Below, piece by piece: positions 35,901 to 43,783 of a stretch of 64,000 bases of DNA. The DNA lies in the NCBI RefSeq assembly GCF_023373525.1, contig NZ_CP097218.1:1674001-1738000 (forward strand). Direction: 5' to 3'. The DNA is from Brachybacterium kimchii. GTDB taxonomy: Bacteria; Actinomycetota; Actinomycetes; Actinomycetales; Dermabacteraceae. The translations under genes and the position numbers were made by a program. Every line of letters begins with the position of its first letter. The first letter of the stretch is position 1. The notes under the pieces were generated by a model. The model was given only the letters and a program-made list of their open reading frames with translations, was not told where the DNA came from and ran no database searches.

Positions 35901-36493
35901 AGGCCGTGGTCCATGAGCTCGACGAAGTAGTTCTCCTTGCCGAACATGTCCTGGAACTCGCCGGCGGCCTTCACCGCCTCGTCCCACTGGCCCAGCCGGA
36001 GGCGGGTCTGCACCTCGCCCGAGGGGCAGCCGGTGGAGGCGATCAGGCCCCCCGAGTACTTCTGCAGGATCTCGCGGTCCATGCGAGGCCACTTGCCCAT
36101 CTGCCCGTCGAGCGAGGCCTCCGAGGCCAGGCGGAACAGGTTGTGCATGCCCTCGGTCGAGCGCGAGAGCAGGGTGAGGTGCGTGTAGGCGCCGCGGGCG
36201 GAGACGTCGTCCCCGGCCTCCTGCTGGGCCTTCGTGCCCCACTGCACGCGGGTGCGGTCGTGGCGGCTGGTCCCCGGGGTCACGTAGGCCTCGACGCCGA
36301 TGATCGGCTTCACGCCGGCGGCCGTCGCGGTCTTGTAGAACTCGTAGGCGCCGAACACATATCCGTGGTCGGTGATGGCGATGGCCTTCTGGTCCTGGCG
36401 GACCACCTCGTCGATGAGTTTGTCGACCTTCGCGGCCCCGTCCAGCAACGAGTAGTCGGTATGGACGTGGAGGTGAACGAAGTCGTCGGCCAT
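32930..36493 (-). CDS. dnaE: DNA polymerase III alpha subunit (DnaE1 type)
   Basis: The 1187-residue replicative polymerase begins with a PHP domain (H-L-H-V-H-T-D-Y-S-L-L-D-G-A, residues 7-20). The catalytic triad lies in P-D-F-D-V-D-F-D-D (418-426), with G-P-G-R-G-S-G-A-G-S just before it. The helix-hairpin-helix and OB-fold regions follow in the C-terminal 350 residues, ending in a basic/hydrophobic beta-binding area. Length and domain order match actinobacterial DnaE1, which also proofreads through its PHP domain. A TACGCT -10 box and GGAGCG both lie just upstream of the ATG. Confidence 0.97.
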   Translation of the reverse strand: MADDFVHLHVHTDYSLLDGAAKVDKLIDEVVRQDQKAIAITDHGYVFGAYEFYKTATAAGVKPIIGVEAYVTPGTSRHDRTRVQWGTKAQQEAGDDVSARGAYTHLTLLSRSTEGMHNLFRLASEASLDGQMGKWPRMDREILQKYSGGLIASTGCPSGEVQTRLRLGQWDEAVKAAGEFQDMFGKENYFVELMDHGLDLEKRVTKELIELSKHIGAPLLATNDLHYVTEEDAKIQDALLCINSGSTFDTPGRFKFGGSGYYLKSAREMRELFRELPEACDNTLKIAEMCEVSFTTTAEGANFMPVFPCPPGEDEHSWFIKEVQRGLEYRFPQGIPDDVKKQAEYETGIITQMGFPGYFLVVSDFIKWAKENGIRVGPGRGSGAGSMVAYAMRITDLNPLEHGLLFERFLNPDRVSMPDFDVDFDDRRRGEVIEYVTRKYGDDKVSQLVTFGVMKTKNSLKDASRVLGYPYAMGDMLSKALPPSVMGKDIPLSGIHDPEHKRYAEAGEFRRVVDENPDAQRVLEIAKGVEGLARGWGVHACGIIMSSHTLTDIIPIMRRPSDGQVITQFEYPECEALGLLKMDFLGLRNLTIVSDALDNIGKNGKTAPDLETLEFDDPAPYTLLQRGDTAGVFQFDSAGYRELCRQMKPDKFGDISALGALYRPGPMGMNSHTNYALRKNGLQDITPIHPELEEPLQEVLSETYGLIVYQEQVMQIAQKVAGYSLGEADILRRAMGKKKKAELDKQYVSFEAGMKERGYSAAAIKALWDTLLPFADYAFNKSHSAAYGVVSYWTAYLKAHFPTEYMAALLTSTQENRDRLGFYLGDCRHHGITVLPPDVNESDMYFSAVGDDIRFGLSAIRNVGANVVEAILQAREEKGAFTSFTDFLDKVPLTVCNKRTIESLIKGGAFDSLGANRRSLVLIHEDAVDSVVGVKRKEAQGQYDLFGSDLFGGGEEGDAASGSSATITIPEVPEWDRKEKLAFERNMLGLYVSDHPLHGLEHIIAQNSTTTISSLADDGAIEDGTMVTIAGLITGLQRKTTKKGDMWAIATVEDLEGAIDCLLFPTTYQTVATELAEDLVVSMKGRVDTSKGMPEMRVMEMTIPDTSSSMGTDGPVIITVPAARFTQRIAEDLRGVLEDNRGMSEVRLKLQEPGRSTLMELDRRLAVSPSAALYASLKALLGPGCLH

Positions 36494-36500
36494 GCGCTCC

Positions 36501-36506
36501 AGCGTA
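36501..36506 (-). promoter_or_regulatory. -10 box TACGCT before dnaE
   Basis: TACGCT ends 7 nt before the dnaE ATG. GGAGCG lies between them, so the start could be leaderless or use a very short leader. Confidence 0.45.
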
Positions 36507-36639
36507 CTGGTGAGGGCCGACGGACGGGCCGTCCCGTCGACTCTCGGAAGGGTCGGGGAGGTCACCCCGGCGGGTCGGGCGCGTCGGGAATGCGGGCGGG
36601 GTTCCGAGCGTTCGCGGCGGGGCGGTCGACGCCCCTGTC

Positions 36640-36751
36640 CCCTCTCCCCAGTCCCCGGTCCCTGGCCACCGGTCACGGGCCGCCGGTCCCCGGTCACCGG
36701 TCAGCGGTACGGCCACCGGCCACCGGTACGGGCCACGGGCCACCGGTCCCG
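36640..36751. repeat. Degenerate CCACCGGT-type repeats
   Basis: Short units built around CACCGGT, CCGGTCAC and GGCCACGG recur through this part of the 412-nt gap 36494-36905, next to element C. They are too decayed to define one unit length. Confidence 0.55.
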
Positions 36752-36752
36752 C

Positions 36753-36826
36753 TGTCACCGACCGGCGTATACCGGACCCCTCTGCCATATATGCCAGAGA
36801 GGTCGCACCGGCGCCGGTGCGCGACA
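36753..36826. repeat. 74-bp palindromic element C, homologue of B
   Basis: It starts TGTCAC and ends GCGCGACA like element B, with an identical central TGCCATATATG segment. I count about 16 differences in 74 positions. Its own stem is imperfect, but three pairs (10:65, 15:60, 26:49) changed on both arms relative to B. It lies downstream of the minus-strand gene ending at 36906. Confidence 0.8.
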
Positions 36827-36905
36827 GTTCGGGCTCGTCCGACGGGCCCGGAGCCGTCGGCCCTGGCGCCGGCATCGGGTGTCCCCGTCGGCCCGCCCGC
36901 CGGGG

Positions 36906-37715
36906 TCACCCGTCGGACGGCCTCCCAGTACTTCCGTCCTCCTCGGCCGTCCCGTTCTCATGGCCCGGCCGGCCCTGCTCGGCCGTCCCGTCCTCCTCGG
37001 CCTCCTGCTCGCGGCGCATGCCGGTGAGCAGCTGGTCGAGGTAGTCATGGACGTCCTCGTAGCTGAGGTGGCGCTCGTCGCGGCGGGGCGGGATGCCGCC
37101 CACGAAGGCACCGCCGTGCCAGGCCATCGAGTCGTCCGGCAGGGTGGGGTCGTCGTCGCGCCAGAGATCCAGGGGAACGGAGTGGGCGGCGAGGTCGCGG
37201 GCGATCTCGTCGGCCTTCGCGGGATCGCCCGAGCGCTGCATGACCTGCATCAGCAGGGACTGGGCGGCCCAGGCGGAGGCCTCGTCGCCGCCGGGATCCA
37301 CGGACTCCTGGACGAGGCCCAGGAAGCTCGCGGCCAGCGCGTCCTCGCGGTTCTCGTAGAGGTCCTTGGCCACGCGCAGGGCGATCCTGGGCACGTGCTC
37401 GCGGTGCTCCCAGAGCGCGGCCGCCCCGAGCAGCGCCATGCCCGTGCCTGTGGGGAACTCGGGGTCCATGGCGATCGCCGAGCGCGGCATGCGGCCCGCG
37501 CGCCGGTCGTCGTCGGCCTCGAGGAAGGCGCGGCCGGCCTCGGTGATGGCCCGGTGCATGCGCTCCTCGTCGTGGAGGACGACCTCGGCATCCGCCGGAT
37601 CCAGCCCCAGCAGCCGGGCCACGCGGCCGACGGGGAAGCCGGGCCTCGCGAGCGCGCGCTCATGGGGCGGGATCAGGGATGTGCCCGCATCGGGGTCGGG
37701 TCGCTCCTCGCTCAT
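36906..37715 (-). CDS. Hypothetical protein, helical and acidic
   Basis: I do not recognise this 269-residue protein. It is soluble by appearance, rich in Ala, Asp, Glu and Arg, and mostly predicted helical, with repeated A-x-x-L-G and L-A-A-x-x-L patterns in residues 90-190 that could form a small helical-repeat fold. The last about 25 residues are Glu/Gly/Thr-rich and disordered. No catalytic motif or membrane segment is visible. It has its own leaderless-type start (TACGGT, 6 nt before the ATG) and hairpin element C after its end, so it is a stand-alone unit between the rluA-type gene and dnaE. Confidence 0.7.
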   Translation of the reverse strand: MSEERPDPDAGTSLIPPHERALARPGFPVGRVARLLGLDPADAEVVLHDEERMHRAITEAGRAFLEADDDRRAGRMPRSAIAMDPEFPTGTGMALLGAAALWEHREHVPRIALRVAKDLYENREDALAASFLGLVQESVDPGGDEASAWAAQSLLMQVMQRSGDPAKADEIARDLAAHSVPLDLWRDDDPTLPDDSMAWHGGAFVGGIPPRRDERHLSYEDVHDYLDQLLTGMRREQEAEEDGTAEQGRPGHENGTAEEDGSTGRPSDG

Positions 37716-37721
37716 GCCTCG

Positions 37722-37727
37722 ACCGTA
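37722..37727 (-). promoter_or_regulatory. -10 box TACGGT before the hypothetical gene
   Basis: TACGGT ends 6 nt before the ATG at 37715, supporting that start over in-frame codons upstream. The remaining gap to 37833 shows nothing clear. Confidence 0.5.
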
Positions 37728-37833
37728 CAGGCCCCGCGGGTGCGCACCCGTCATCGATACGCTCCGTCGGAGTCGGTGCTCACAGGCGCCCCGACCGCGG
37801 GCCCGACGCGCACCCACCACGGGCACGAGGCGC

Positions 37834-38763
37834 TCAGGCACCCTCACGCAGGGCGTCGAGCGCGTGCTGGAGATCAGCGGGATAGTGCGAGGTGAAGGTG
37901 ACCTGCTCGCGGGTCACGGGGTGCACGAAGGAGAGCTCCATGGCATGCAGCCACTGCCGCTCGAGGCCGATGCGCGCCGCGAGCGTCGGGTCCGACCCGT
38001 ACAGGGGGTCCCCCGCCAGCGGGTGGCGCATGGCGGAGAAGTGCACGCGGATCTGGTGGGTGCGCCCGGTCTCGAGGTGCACCTCGCAGAGCGCCGCGCC
38101 GGGCAGCTCCTCCATCACGTCGTAGTGCGTGACCGAGGGCTTGCCGTCGCGCAGCACGGCGAACTTGTAGTGGTGGTTCGGCGAGCGCCCGATGGGCGAG
38201 TCGATCGTGCCCTGCGGCGGCATCGGCCGCCCCTGGCAGAGCGCGTGGTAGGTCTTGGAGACCTCGCGGGCGCGGAAGGCGTCCTTGAGCACGGTGTACG
38301 CGCGCTCGGTGCGGGCGACGACCATGAGGCCGCTCGTGCCCACGTCCAGGCGGGAGACGATGCCGCGGCGCTCCGGATCTCCCGAGGTCACGATGCTGAC
38401 ACCCGCGCCGGCGAGGTGCCCGAGGACCGTCGGCCCGCTCCAGCCCGCACTGGGGTGGGCGGCCACGCCCACGGGCTTGTCGATCACCACGATGTCGTCG
38501 TCCTGGTGCACGAGGCCCATGCCCTCGACGATGCTCGGGCGCACCTCGAGGGGCGGCGCCTCCTGCGGGATGCGCACTGTGAGCATCGCGCCGGGCTCAA
38601 GTCGGGTCGAGCGCGCGGGCATCGCGCCGTCCACCGCGACCTCGCCGGCCATCACGAGGTCCGCGGCGCGCGTGCGCGAGAGCCCGAACAGCCGGGCGAT
38701 GCCGACGTCCACGCGCTCCCCTGCGAGGCCGTCGGGCACGGGGACGGTGCGCTCCTCGCTCAT
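37834..38763 (-). CDS. RluA-family pseudouridine synthase
   Basis: The 309-residue enzyme combines an N-terminal S4 RNA-binding domain (about residues 17-65, with R-V-D-V ... S-R-T-R-A-A-D-L) and the pseudouridine synthase domain. The catalytic Asp is at residue 140 in [10 protein letters not shown], and the [12 protein letters not shown] motif follows. The layout is that of RluD, which modifies 23S rRNA in bacteria, so a large-subunit rRNA target is likely. Its ATG overlaps the lspA stop in an ATGA, placing it last in the divIVA-lspA-rluA operon, as in many actinobacteria. Confidence 0.93.
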   Translation of the reverse strand: MSEERTVPVPDGLAGERVDVGIARLFGLSRTRAADLVMAGEVAVDGAMPARSTRLEPGAMLTVRIPQEAPPLEVRPSIVEGMGLVHQDDDIVVIDKPVGVAAHPSAGWSGPTVLGHLAGAGVSIVTSGDPERRGIVSRLDVGTSGLMVVARTERAYTVLKDAFRAREVSKTYHALCQGRPMPPQGTIDSPIGRSPNHHYKFAVLRDGKPSVTHYDVMEELPGAALCEVHLETGRTHQIRVHFSAMRHPLAGDPLYGSDPTLAARIGLERQWLHAMELSFVHPVTREQVTFTSHYPADLQHALDALREGA

Positions 38764-39416
38764 CGCGGCGGCTCCTGGGAGGTCGGGTCGTCGGGGGCGG
38801 CCGGGTCTGCGGTCGCGTCCGGGTCCGCGGCCGACGGGTTCGCGGGTCGGCCGAGCAGGCCCAGAAGCACCACGAGCAGGGCTCCGCCGGTCACCCCCAT
38901 GTCGGCGACGTTGAAGATCGGCCAGTGCGGCAGCTGCAGGAAGTCGACGACCCAGCCGGTGAAGGGGCCGGGGGCCCGCAGCAGGCGGTCGTGGATGTTC
39001 CCGAGCGCCCCTCCGAGCACGAGGCCGAGGGCGATCGCATAGGGGCGCGAGCGCACCGAGCGCAGGGCGAACACCACCACGGCGACGGCGATGACGATCT
39101 GCACGATCGTGACCACGGGGGTGATGCCCGATCCCATCCCCCAGGCCGCGCCCGAGTTGTACAGCAGGTTCAGCTGCAGGATCTCGCCGAGGAGCGGCTG
39201 CGGGGTGAGCGGTGCGAGGTGCGCCTCCGCCCAGTGCTTGGTGACCTGGTCGAGGATCAGGATGACCGCGGCCACCGCCACGACGACGATCAGCGCGGTC
39301 GTCCGGGAGATGCCCCGCAGCGCGCCGTCTGCCCCGCCGCCGGGGACCGGCGAACGGCGGCGGCCGCCGGACCCGTCAGGTCCGGCGGCCGCCGATGCGG
39401 TGGAGCTGCGGCTCAC
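38760..39416 (-). CDS. lspA: Lipoprotein signal peptidase II
   Basis: This 218-residue membrane aspartyl peptidase removes signal peptides from diacylglyceryl-modified prolipoproteins such as OppA. The family boxes are visible: L-D-Q-V-T-K near residue 56, N-S-G-A-A-W-G, G-N-I-H-D-R with catalytic Asp143, and F-N-V-A-D-M with catalytic Asp172. An about 35-residue Gly/Arg-rich leader and an Asp/Pro/Ala-rich tail flank the four-helix core, making it longer than the usual 160-180. It starts with a GTG in a GTGA overlap with divIVA, and ends overlapping the rluA-type start. Confidence 0.93.
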   Translation of the reverse strand: MSRSSTASAAAGPDGSGGRRRSPVPGGGADGALRGISRTTALIVVVAVAAVILILDQVTKHWAEAHLAPLTPQPLLGEILQLNLLYNSGAAWGMGSGITPVVTIVQIVIAVAVVVFALRSVRSRPYAIALGLVLGGALGNIHDRLLRAPGPFTGWVVDFLQLPHWPIFNVADMGVTGGALLVVLLGLLGRPANPSAADPDATADPAAPDDPTSQEPPR

Positions 39417-40129
39417 AGGCCGAAGTTCGCGTGCTTGTCCTGGGTCTCGCTCGTCTCGAGCTCGCTGAGCTGGTTCTCCAGGTAGTTGCGCAGACGGTTG
39501 CGGTAATCGCGCTCGAACGTGCGCAGCTTCTCGATCTTCTTCTCGAGATCGGCCTTCTTGGTCTCGAGGTCGTCGAGCGTGGTGCGGGACTTCTCCTCGG
39601 CCTCGCCGACGATGCGCTGGTGCTCGTCGTTGGCCTCGGAGATGAGGCGGTCGCGCTCGGCCTCGCCGTTGCGCACGTGCTCGTCGTGCAGGCGGTTGGC
39701 GAGGGCGATGATGCCTGCGGCCGACTGGTCGGGCGTCTCGGCGACGGCGGCCGCGGCGTCCTGCGTGGACTGCGCATCGGCGAGGGCGGCGGTGTCCGCC
39801 TCCGTGGTGCCGGTCTCGGCGGTCGCGGCCTCGGGGGCCGCGGCGCTCTCGCTGACGGCAGCGGTCTCGGAGGTCGCGTCCTCCACCGGCTCGGCCGGAG
39901 CGGCGGCCGCGGCGGCGGAGCCGTCCTGCGCGGCGCTCTCGAGCTCGGCGACGCGGTTGTGCGCCTCCTCGAGCTCCTTGGTCAGCCGGGCGTTCTCGTC
40001 GATGAGCTCCTGCAGGCGCGGAAGCACCTCGAGGTCGAGGTAATTGTCGACCTCGTCCATGTCGTAGCCTTCGGAGAACCGAACCGGGGTGAACCGCTTG
40101 TTCTCCAGGTCCTCGGGCATCAGAGCCAT
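39413..40129 (-). CDS. divIVA: Polar-growth/septum protein DivIVA (Wag31)
   Basis: The 238-residue protein has the DivIVA N-terminal membrane-curvature-binding domain (M-P-E-D-L-E-N-K-R-F-T-P-V-R-F-x-E-G-Y-D-x-D-E-V-D-N-Y-L-D), which in actinobacteria places the protein at poles and septa. A first coiled coil follows, then an Ala/Glu/Thr-rich insert at about residues 65-140, and a second coiled coil from 145 to 220. It recruits the elongation machinery. AAGGTG precedes the ATG. It leads the divIVA-lspA-rluA transcript and lies near sepF and yggT, the conserved arrangement. Confidence 0.95.
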   Translation of the reverse strand: MALMPEDLENKRFTPVRFSEGYDMDEVDNYLDLEVLPRLQELIDENARLTKELEEAHNRVAELESAAQDGSAAAAAAPAEPVEDATSETAAVSESAAAPEAATAETGTTEADTAALADAQSTQDAAAAVAETPDQSAAGIIALANRLHDEHVRNGEAERDRLISEANDEHQRIVGEAEEKSRTTLDDLETKKADLEKKIEKLRTFERDYRNRLRNYLENQLSELETSETQDKHANFGL

Positions 40130-40184
40130 GGGTCACCTTCTCGTACGTCGTGTGGTCAACGCGCCGCTCAGCGTCGCACTGCAC

Positions 40185-40190
40185 AGCGTA
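40185..40190 (-). promoter_or_regulatory. -10-like box TACGCT upstream of divIVA
   Basis: TACGCT would start transcription near 40178, leaving a leader of about 50 nt with its ribosome site. No good -35 is visible, so this is tentative. Confidence 0.35.
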
Positions 40191-40205
40191 GCGGATCGCG
40201 CGAGG

Positions 40206-40241
40206 TGCCACGGCCAGGTCGTGAACCCCGCCGCCGTGGCA
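40206..40241 (-). terminator. Hairpin between yggT and divIVA
   Basis: TGCCACGGC (40206-40214) pairs with GCCGTGGCA (40233-40241) over an 18-nt loop, with GGTG/CACC extending outside after a short bulge. It lies about 60 nt after the yggT stop. Confidence 0.55.
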
Positions 40242-40301
40242 GGCACCACGTCCGCGGGCAGGGCCTCCCGACCCCAGGGCGCGAGGGCGCCCGCGCGGGC
40301 C

Positions 40302-40592
40302 TCAGATCGCGATGCCCCAGAGCACGCGCATCAGCAGGGAGCACACCAGCAGCAGGATCAGCAGGCTGAGGTCGAGGGAGAAGCTGCCCAGCCGCAGGGG
40401 CGGGATCACCCGGCGCAGAGCGCGCACAGGGGGATCCGTGAGCGTGAAGACGATCTCGAACAGCAGCAGCACGATGCCGCGGGGCCGGAAGTCGCGCGCG
40501 TACGAGCGGATCCAGTCGAGCACGAGACGTGCCAGCAGGACCAGCGTGTACAGCAGCAGCGCGAGGTAGAGGATCGAGGCGATCAGCTGCAC
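40302..40592 (-). CDS. YggT-family membrane protein
   Basis: This 96-residue protein has two hydrophobic segments (L-Y-L-A-L-L-L-Y-T-L-V-L-L and L-I-L-L-L-V-C-S-L-L-M) around the conserved R-L-V-L-D-W-I-R-S-Y-A-R segment and the T-D-P-P-V-R-A-L-R-R-V-I-P-P motif typical of YggT/YlmG. Relatives influence septum or nucleoid organisation; the molecular role is not settled. The start is the GTG at 40590-40592, 7 nt after the sepF stop, so it is translated from the sepF transcript, an arrangement conserved across actinobacteria and firmicutes. Confidence 0.9.
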   Translation of the reverse strand: MQLIASILYLALLLYTLVLLARLVLDWIRSYARDFRPRGIVLLLFEIVFTLTDPPVRALRRVIPPLRLGSFSLDLSLLILLLVCSLLMRVLWGIAI

Positions 40593-40599
40593 TGCGCGC

Positions 40600-41088
40600 T
40601 CAGCTCTGGTTGTAGAAGCTGCCCTCGTCCGTGGTGGACTCGCCGTCCACCTCGACGAACTCCGGGGAGAGCAGGAACACCTTCCCGGTGATGCGCTCGA
40701 TGCTGCCGCGCAGCCCGAAGACCAGACCGGCGCAGAAGTCGACCATGCGCTTGGCATCGCCGTCCTGCATGTCGCTCAGGTTCACGATCACCGGCACGCC
40801 GTCCCGGAAGGACTCGCCGATCGCCTTGGCGTCGTTGTACGAGCGCGGGTGAATGGTGGTGATGCGCTGCATCGTGTCCTCCGACGGGTGGCTGACGGCC
40901 ACCACGCTGCTCTGGCGCTGACGGATCGGGGTCACCTGCGCCTCCCGCTCGTGGGCCGGCTCCGGCGCGCGCTCGGTGCGGCGCACGGGCGCCACCTCGT
41001 CGCGACGCGGCTGCTCGTCCTCGTAGTAGTCCTCGTCGACCTCGTTGGCGAGGCCGAGAGCGACCATCGCGTTGTGCCAGGCTCCCAT
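40600..41088 (-). CDS. sepF: Cell division protein SepF
   Basis: The 162-residue protein has a short amphipathic N-terminus (M-G-A-W-H-N-A-M-V-A-L-G-L) that binds membrane, an acidic/Arg-rich linker, and the DUF552 core (about residues 70-155) with H-P-R-S-Y-N-D-A-K-A-I-G-E-S-F-R-D and the F-C-A-G-L-V-F-G-L-R-G-S-I-E-R-I segment. It tethers FtsZ to the membrane and substitutes for FtsA, which is absent here. GGGAGAG lies about 5 nt before the ATG. A 38-nt hairpin in the leader (arms 41129-41136 and 41159-41166) is visible in the 232-nt gap upstream. Confidence 0.95.
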   Translation of the reverse strand: MGAWHNAMVALGLANEVDEDYYEDEQPRRDEVAPVRRTERAPEPAHEREAQVTPIRQRQSSVVAVSHPSEDTMQRITTIHPRSYNDAKAIGESFRDGVPVIVNLSDMQDGDAKRMVDFCAGLVFGLRGSIERITGKVFLLSPEFVEVDGESTTDEGSFYNQS

Positions 41089-41128
41089 GGTGCTCTCCCT
41101 GTGCATTCGTTCGTCCGCTGCGGTTGGT

Positions 41129-41166
41129 GGGACTCCGGGGAAGCACGGGGAGTGCGCGGGAGTCCC
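41129..41166 (-). promoter_or_regulatory. Inverted repeat in the sepF upstream region
   Basis: GGGACTCC (41129-41136) and GGAGTCCC (41159-41166) form an 8-bp stem with a 22-nt loop about 40 nt before the sepF start. Role unknown: leader structure or operator. Confidence 0.35.
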
Positions 41167-41320
41167 GGTCAAGAACCTACCGGAGGGTCGCGACGCTCCG
41201 ACGGACGTGGACGGCGTGTCGTCGACCGGCGTGTCGCATCACCCGCGGTCGCGGCGCATGTCACCGGCGCTCGCGACGCGGCGGCCGCGGTCGGGCCGGG
41301 GCGGGCGCAGCCGCGCCGGG

Positions 41321-42109
41321 TCACGCGCGGCGGATCACTCCGGCGAACCGGCCCGTGCGCTGCGCGCGGCGGTAGGAGAACAGGGCGTCGGTCTCGAGGG
41401 TGCACGGATGGTCGTCGTCGACGGCCGACGAAGCCAGACCCGCCTTCTCGAGGACCGCGCGGGCGCCGGCGCGCAGATCGAGGGCCGGGGTGCCCTGACG
41501 CGTGGTCGCCCGGACGGCCGGGAGGTCTGCGGAGGCCCGGGCGCGCATCTCCTCGGGCACCTCGTAGCAGGACCCGCAGATGCCCGGGCCGATGGCCGCA
41601 TGCGTGCGCTCCGGGCGCGCGCCGAGCGCTCGCATCTGCTCGAGCGTGCGCTCGAGCACTCCGCCGAGCAGGCCCGCACGGCCCGCATGCGCCGCGGCCA
41701 CGACGCCGGCCTCGGCGTCGCTGAAAAGCACCGGGAGGCAGTCGGCCACCATGATCGCCAGGGCCACGTCAGCGCGGTCGGTGACCAGCGCATCCGCTGT
41801 CACGACCTGCCGCTCCCCCGCGCCCCCTGCATCCTCCGCATCCCCTGCGGCGGATTCCGACGCCCGCAGCACGTGCACGCGGTCGGAGTGGACCTGCTCG
41901 ACGAAGACGAGGGGCGCGCCGATGTGCGCGGCGAGCAGCTCGCGGTTCCGTGTCACGGCCTCCGGGGCGTCGCCCACGTGATGGGCGAGGTTCAGCCCCT
42001 CGAACGGGGGCTCGGAGACCCCGCCGAGACGGGTCGTGAACAGGGCTCGGGCCCCGCGAAGCCGCGGGGCCCGAGCACCGGTGACGGCCGTCGGCCGCTG
42101 GTCGTTCAC
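41321..42109 (-). CDS. pgeF: PgeF/YfiH-family multicopper-type hydrolase
   Basis: The 262-residue protein has the family's metal and catalytic residues: F-V-E-Q-V-H-S-D-R-V (His), V-A-D-C-L-P-V-L-F (Cys), A-A-A-H-A-G-R-A-G-L-L (His), and the final P-G-I-C-G-S-C-Y-E-V motif. E. coli YfiH (PgeF) edits UDP-MurNAc carrying the wrong first amino acid, and other members are purine nucleoside phosphorylases; both activities are reported for the family. The GTG at 42107-42109 lies 13 nt after ftsZ. A 14-bp perfect hairpin (42045-42076) falls inside codons 12-22, so the start or its expression may be attenuated. Confidence 0.87.
   Translation of the reverse strand: MNDQRPTAVTGARAPRLRGARALFTTRLGGVSEPPFEGLNLAHHVGDAPEAVTRNRELLAAHIGAPLVFVEQVHSDRVHVLRASESAAGDAEDAGGAGERQVVTADALVTDRADVALAIMVADCLPVLFSDAEAGVVAAAHAGRAGLLGGVLERTLEQMRALGARPERTHAAIGPGICGSCYEVPEEMRARASADLPAVRATTRQGTPALDLRAGARAVLEKAGLASSAVDDDHPCTLETDALFSYRRAQRTGRFAGVIRRA
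42045..42076 (-). terminator. Strong hairpin at the start of pgeF
   Basis: Arms 42045-42058 and 42063-42076 form a perfect 14-bp GC stem with a 4-nt loop, about 50 nt after the ftsZ stop but within the pgeF reading frame. It looks like an ftsZ 3' terminator or attenuator that pgeF translation must cross. Confidence 0.6.
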
Positions 42110-42122
42110 TGCTGCCGGTCGC

Positions 42123-43505
42123 TCACTTGAGGAACGAGGGCAGGTCCAGGTCGTCGTCGTCGGCCGGGGGCTCCTCGACGCGCGGCGGGCGCACCGGGGA
42201 GGACTGCGGCTGGACGGGGGCCGGCTGCACGGGCTGCGCCTGCTGGGGCGCCTCCTCCTCGACATCCGCCGGATCGGCCGCGGCGGGCTCGCCGGCCGGC
42301 GCCTGCTGCGACGGCGTGAAGCTCTGCTGGGGAGCTCCCCAGCCGCCGCTGGTCGCGGTCGACGCGGAATCGGCCGAGCGCACCGGGCGCGGCTCGGGAC
42401 GGGCCGGGGCCGACGGCGAGGGACGGCTCGCGCCGAAGGCGCGGGCGGCGCCCTCCTGACGGGAGGCGCGGTCCGATCCGCCCGCGGCCAGGCCGCGGTC
42501 CCCGCGGTCCGATCCGCCCGAGCGCACGGCGCTCGAGGAATCGGTGCGCGGGGTGGGCCCGCCGCCCTCGAAGCCGGCGGCGATGACGGTCACGCGGACC
42601 TCGTCGCCCAGGGCGTCGTCGATGACGGAGCCGAAGATGATGTTCGCGTCCGGGTGGGCGGCCTCCTGCACCAGGCGAGCGGCCTCCGAGACCTCGTAGA
42701 GGCCGAGGTCGCTGCCGCCCTGGATCGAGAGCAGCACGCCGTAGGCGCCGTCGATCGAGGCCTCCAGCAGGGGGCTGGAGACGGCGAGCTCGGCGGCCTG
42801 CAGGGCGCGATCGTCCCCGCGGGAGGAGCCGATGCCCATGAGGGCGCTGCCGGCTCCCTGCATGACGGACTTCACGTCGGCGAAGTCGAGGTTGATCAGG
42901 CCCGGCGTGGTGATGAGGTCCGTGATGCCCTGGACGCCCGAGAGCAGGACCTGGTCCGCGCTCTTGAACGCGTCGAGCATCGAGACCTGCTTGTCGGCGA
43001 TCGAGAGCAGGCGGTCGTTGGGGATGACGATGAGGGTGTCGACCTCGGACTGCAGCGCCTCGATGCCGGACTCGGCCTGGCTCGAGCGGCGGCGGCCCTC
43101 GAAGGTGAAGGGACGGGTGACCACGCCGATGGTCAGCGCGCCGAGGCTGCGGGCGATCTTGGCGACCACGGGCGCGCCGCCCGTGCCGGTGCCGCCGCCC
43201 TCGCCGGCGGTCACGAAGACCATGTCGGCCCCGCGCAGGACCTCCTCGATCTCCTCGCCGTGGTCCTCGGCGGCCTTGCGGCCCACCTCGGGATCGGCGC
43301 CGGCGCCGAGGCCGCGGGTGATCTCCTTGCCCACGTCGAGCTTCACGTCGGCATCCGACATGAGCAGCGCCTGGGCGTCGGTGTTGATCGCGATGAACTC
43401 GACGCCCTTGAGGCCGGATTCGATCATGCGGTTGACGGCGTTGACACCGCCGCCGCCGATGCCGACGACCTTGATGACAGCGAGATAGTTCTGGGATCCG
43501 GCCAC
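42123..43505 (-). CDS. ftsZ: Cell division protein FtsZ
   Basis: The 460-residue tubulin homologue has [16 protein letters not shown] near its start, the tubulin signature G-G-G-T-G-T-G (103-109), the T7 loop N-L-D-F-A-D (about residue 205), and a C-terminal tail ending in [10 protein letters not shown]. It forms the Z ring. The linker between core (to about 315) and tail is long and Ser/Pro/Gln/Ala-rich. The start is GTG with AAGGA 9 nt upstream. The leader from the predicted promoter is about 110 nt. Confidence 0.97.
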   Translation of the reverse strand: MAGSQNYLAVIKVVGIGGGGVNAVNRMIESGLKGVEFIAINTDAQALLMSDADVKLDVGKEITRGLGAGADPEVGRKAAEDHGEEIEEVLRGADMVFVTAGEGGGTGTGGAPVVAKIARSLGALTIGVVTRPFTFEGRRRSSQAESGIEALQSEVDTLIVIPNDRLLSIADKQVSMLDAFKSADQVLLSGVQGITDLITTPGLINLDFADVKSVMQGAGSALMGIGSSRGDDRALQAAELAVSSPLLEASIDGAYGVLLSIQGGSDLGLYEVSEAARLVQEAAHPDANIIFGSVIDDALGDEVRVTVIAAGFEGGGPTPRTDSSSAVRSGGSDRGDRGLAAGGSDRASRQEGAARAFGASRPSPSAPARPEPRPVRSADSASTATSGGWGAPQQSFTPSQQAPAGEPAAADPADVEEEAPQQAQPVQPAPVQPQSSPVRPPRVEEPPADDDDLDLPSFLK

Positions 43506-43621
43506 GTTCAGGTCCTTGCTCTTGTCGTACTCGTGCTGATGAGAGAGGGGCGAGGTCCGCGAACCATGACCCTCGACCTCGAGTTGAGGTTGGGACTTCT
43601 CCGCTCTCATCCCTTGTCTCG

Positions 43622-43650
43622 ACGCTATGGACGAGGTCTGATCGGCGCAA
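43622..43650 (-). promoter_or_regulatory. ftsZ promoter candidate
   Basis: TTGCGC (43645-43650) is 17 nt from TAGCGT (43622-43627) on the minus strand, a spacing and hexamer pair that fits a vegetative promoter. It lies in the 278-nt gap between ftsQ and ftsZ; that gap also holds a small 7-bp hairpin (43751-43770) downstream of ftsQ. Confidence 0.5.
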
Positions 43651-43783
43651 CGACCGCCCCGCGCGTGTCGCGGCGTGTTGCGACGAGTTGCGCGGGCGCA
43701 CCGCCCGCCGGAGCGCCGCCGACCCGCTCGCTGGGCCGCGCGCGGGCTCCTCCCGCCTCAGCAGGCGGGACTCCCTCGCCTCC

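Noticed and set aside
32873..37027. Open frame of about 1380 codons on the plus strand opposite dnaE.
   Set aside because: Same shadow effect; the minus strand encodes a full DnaE with all motifs.
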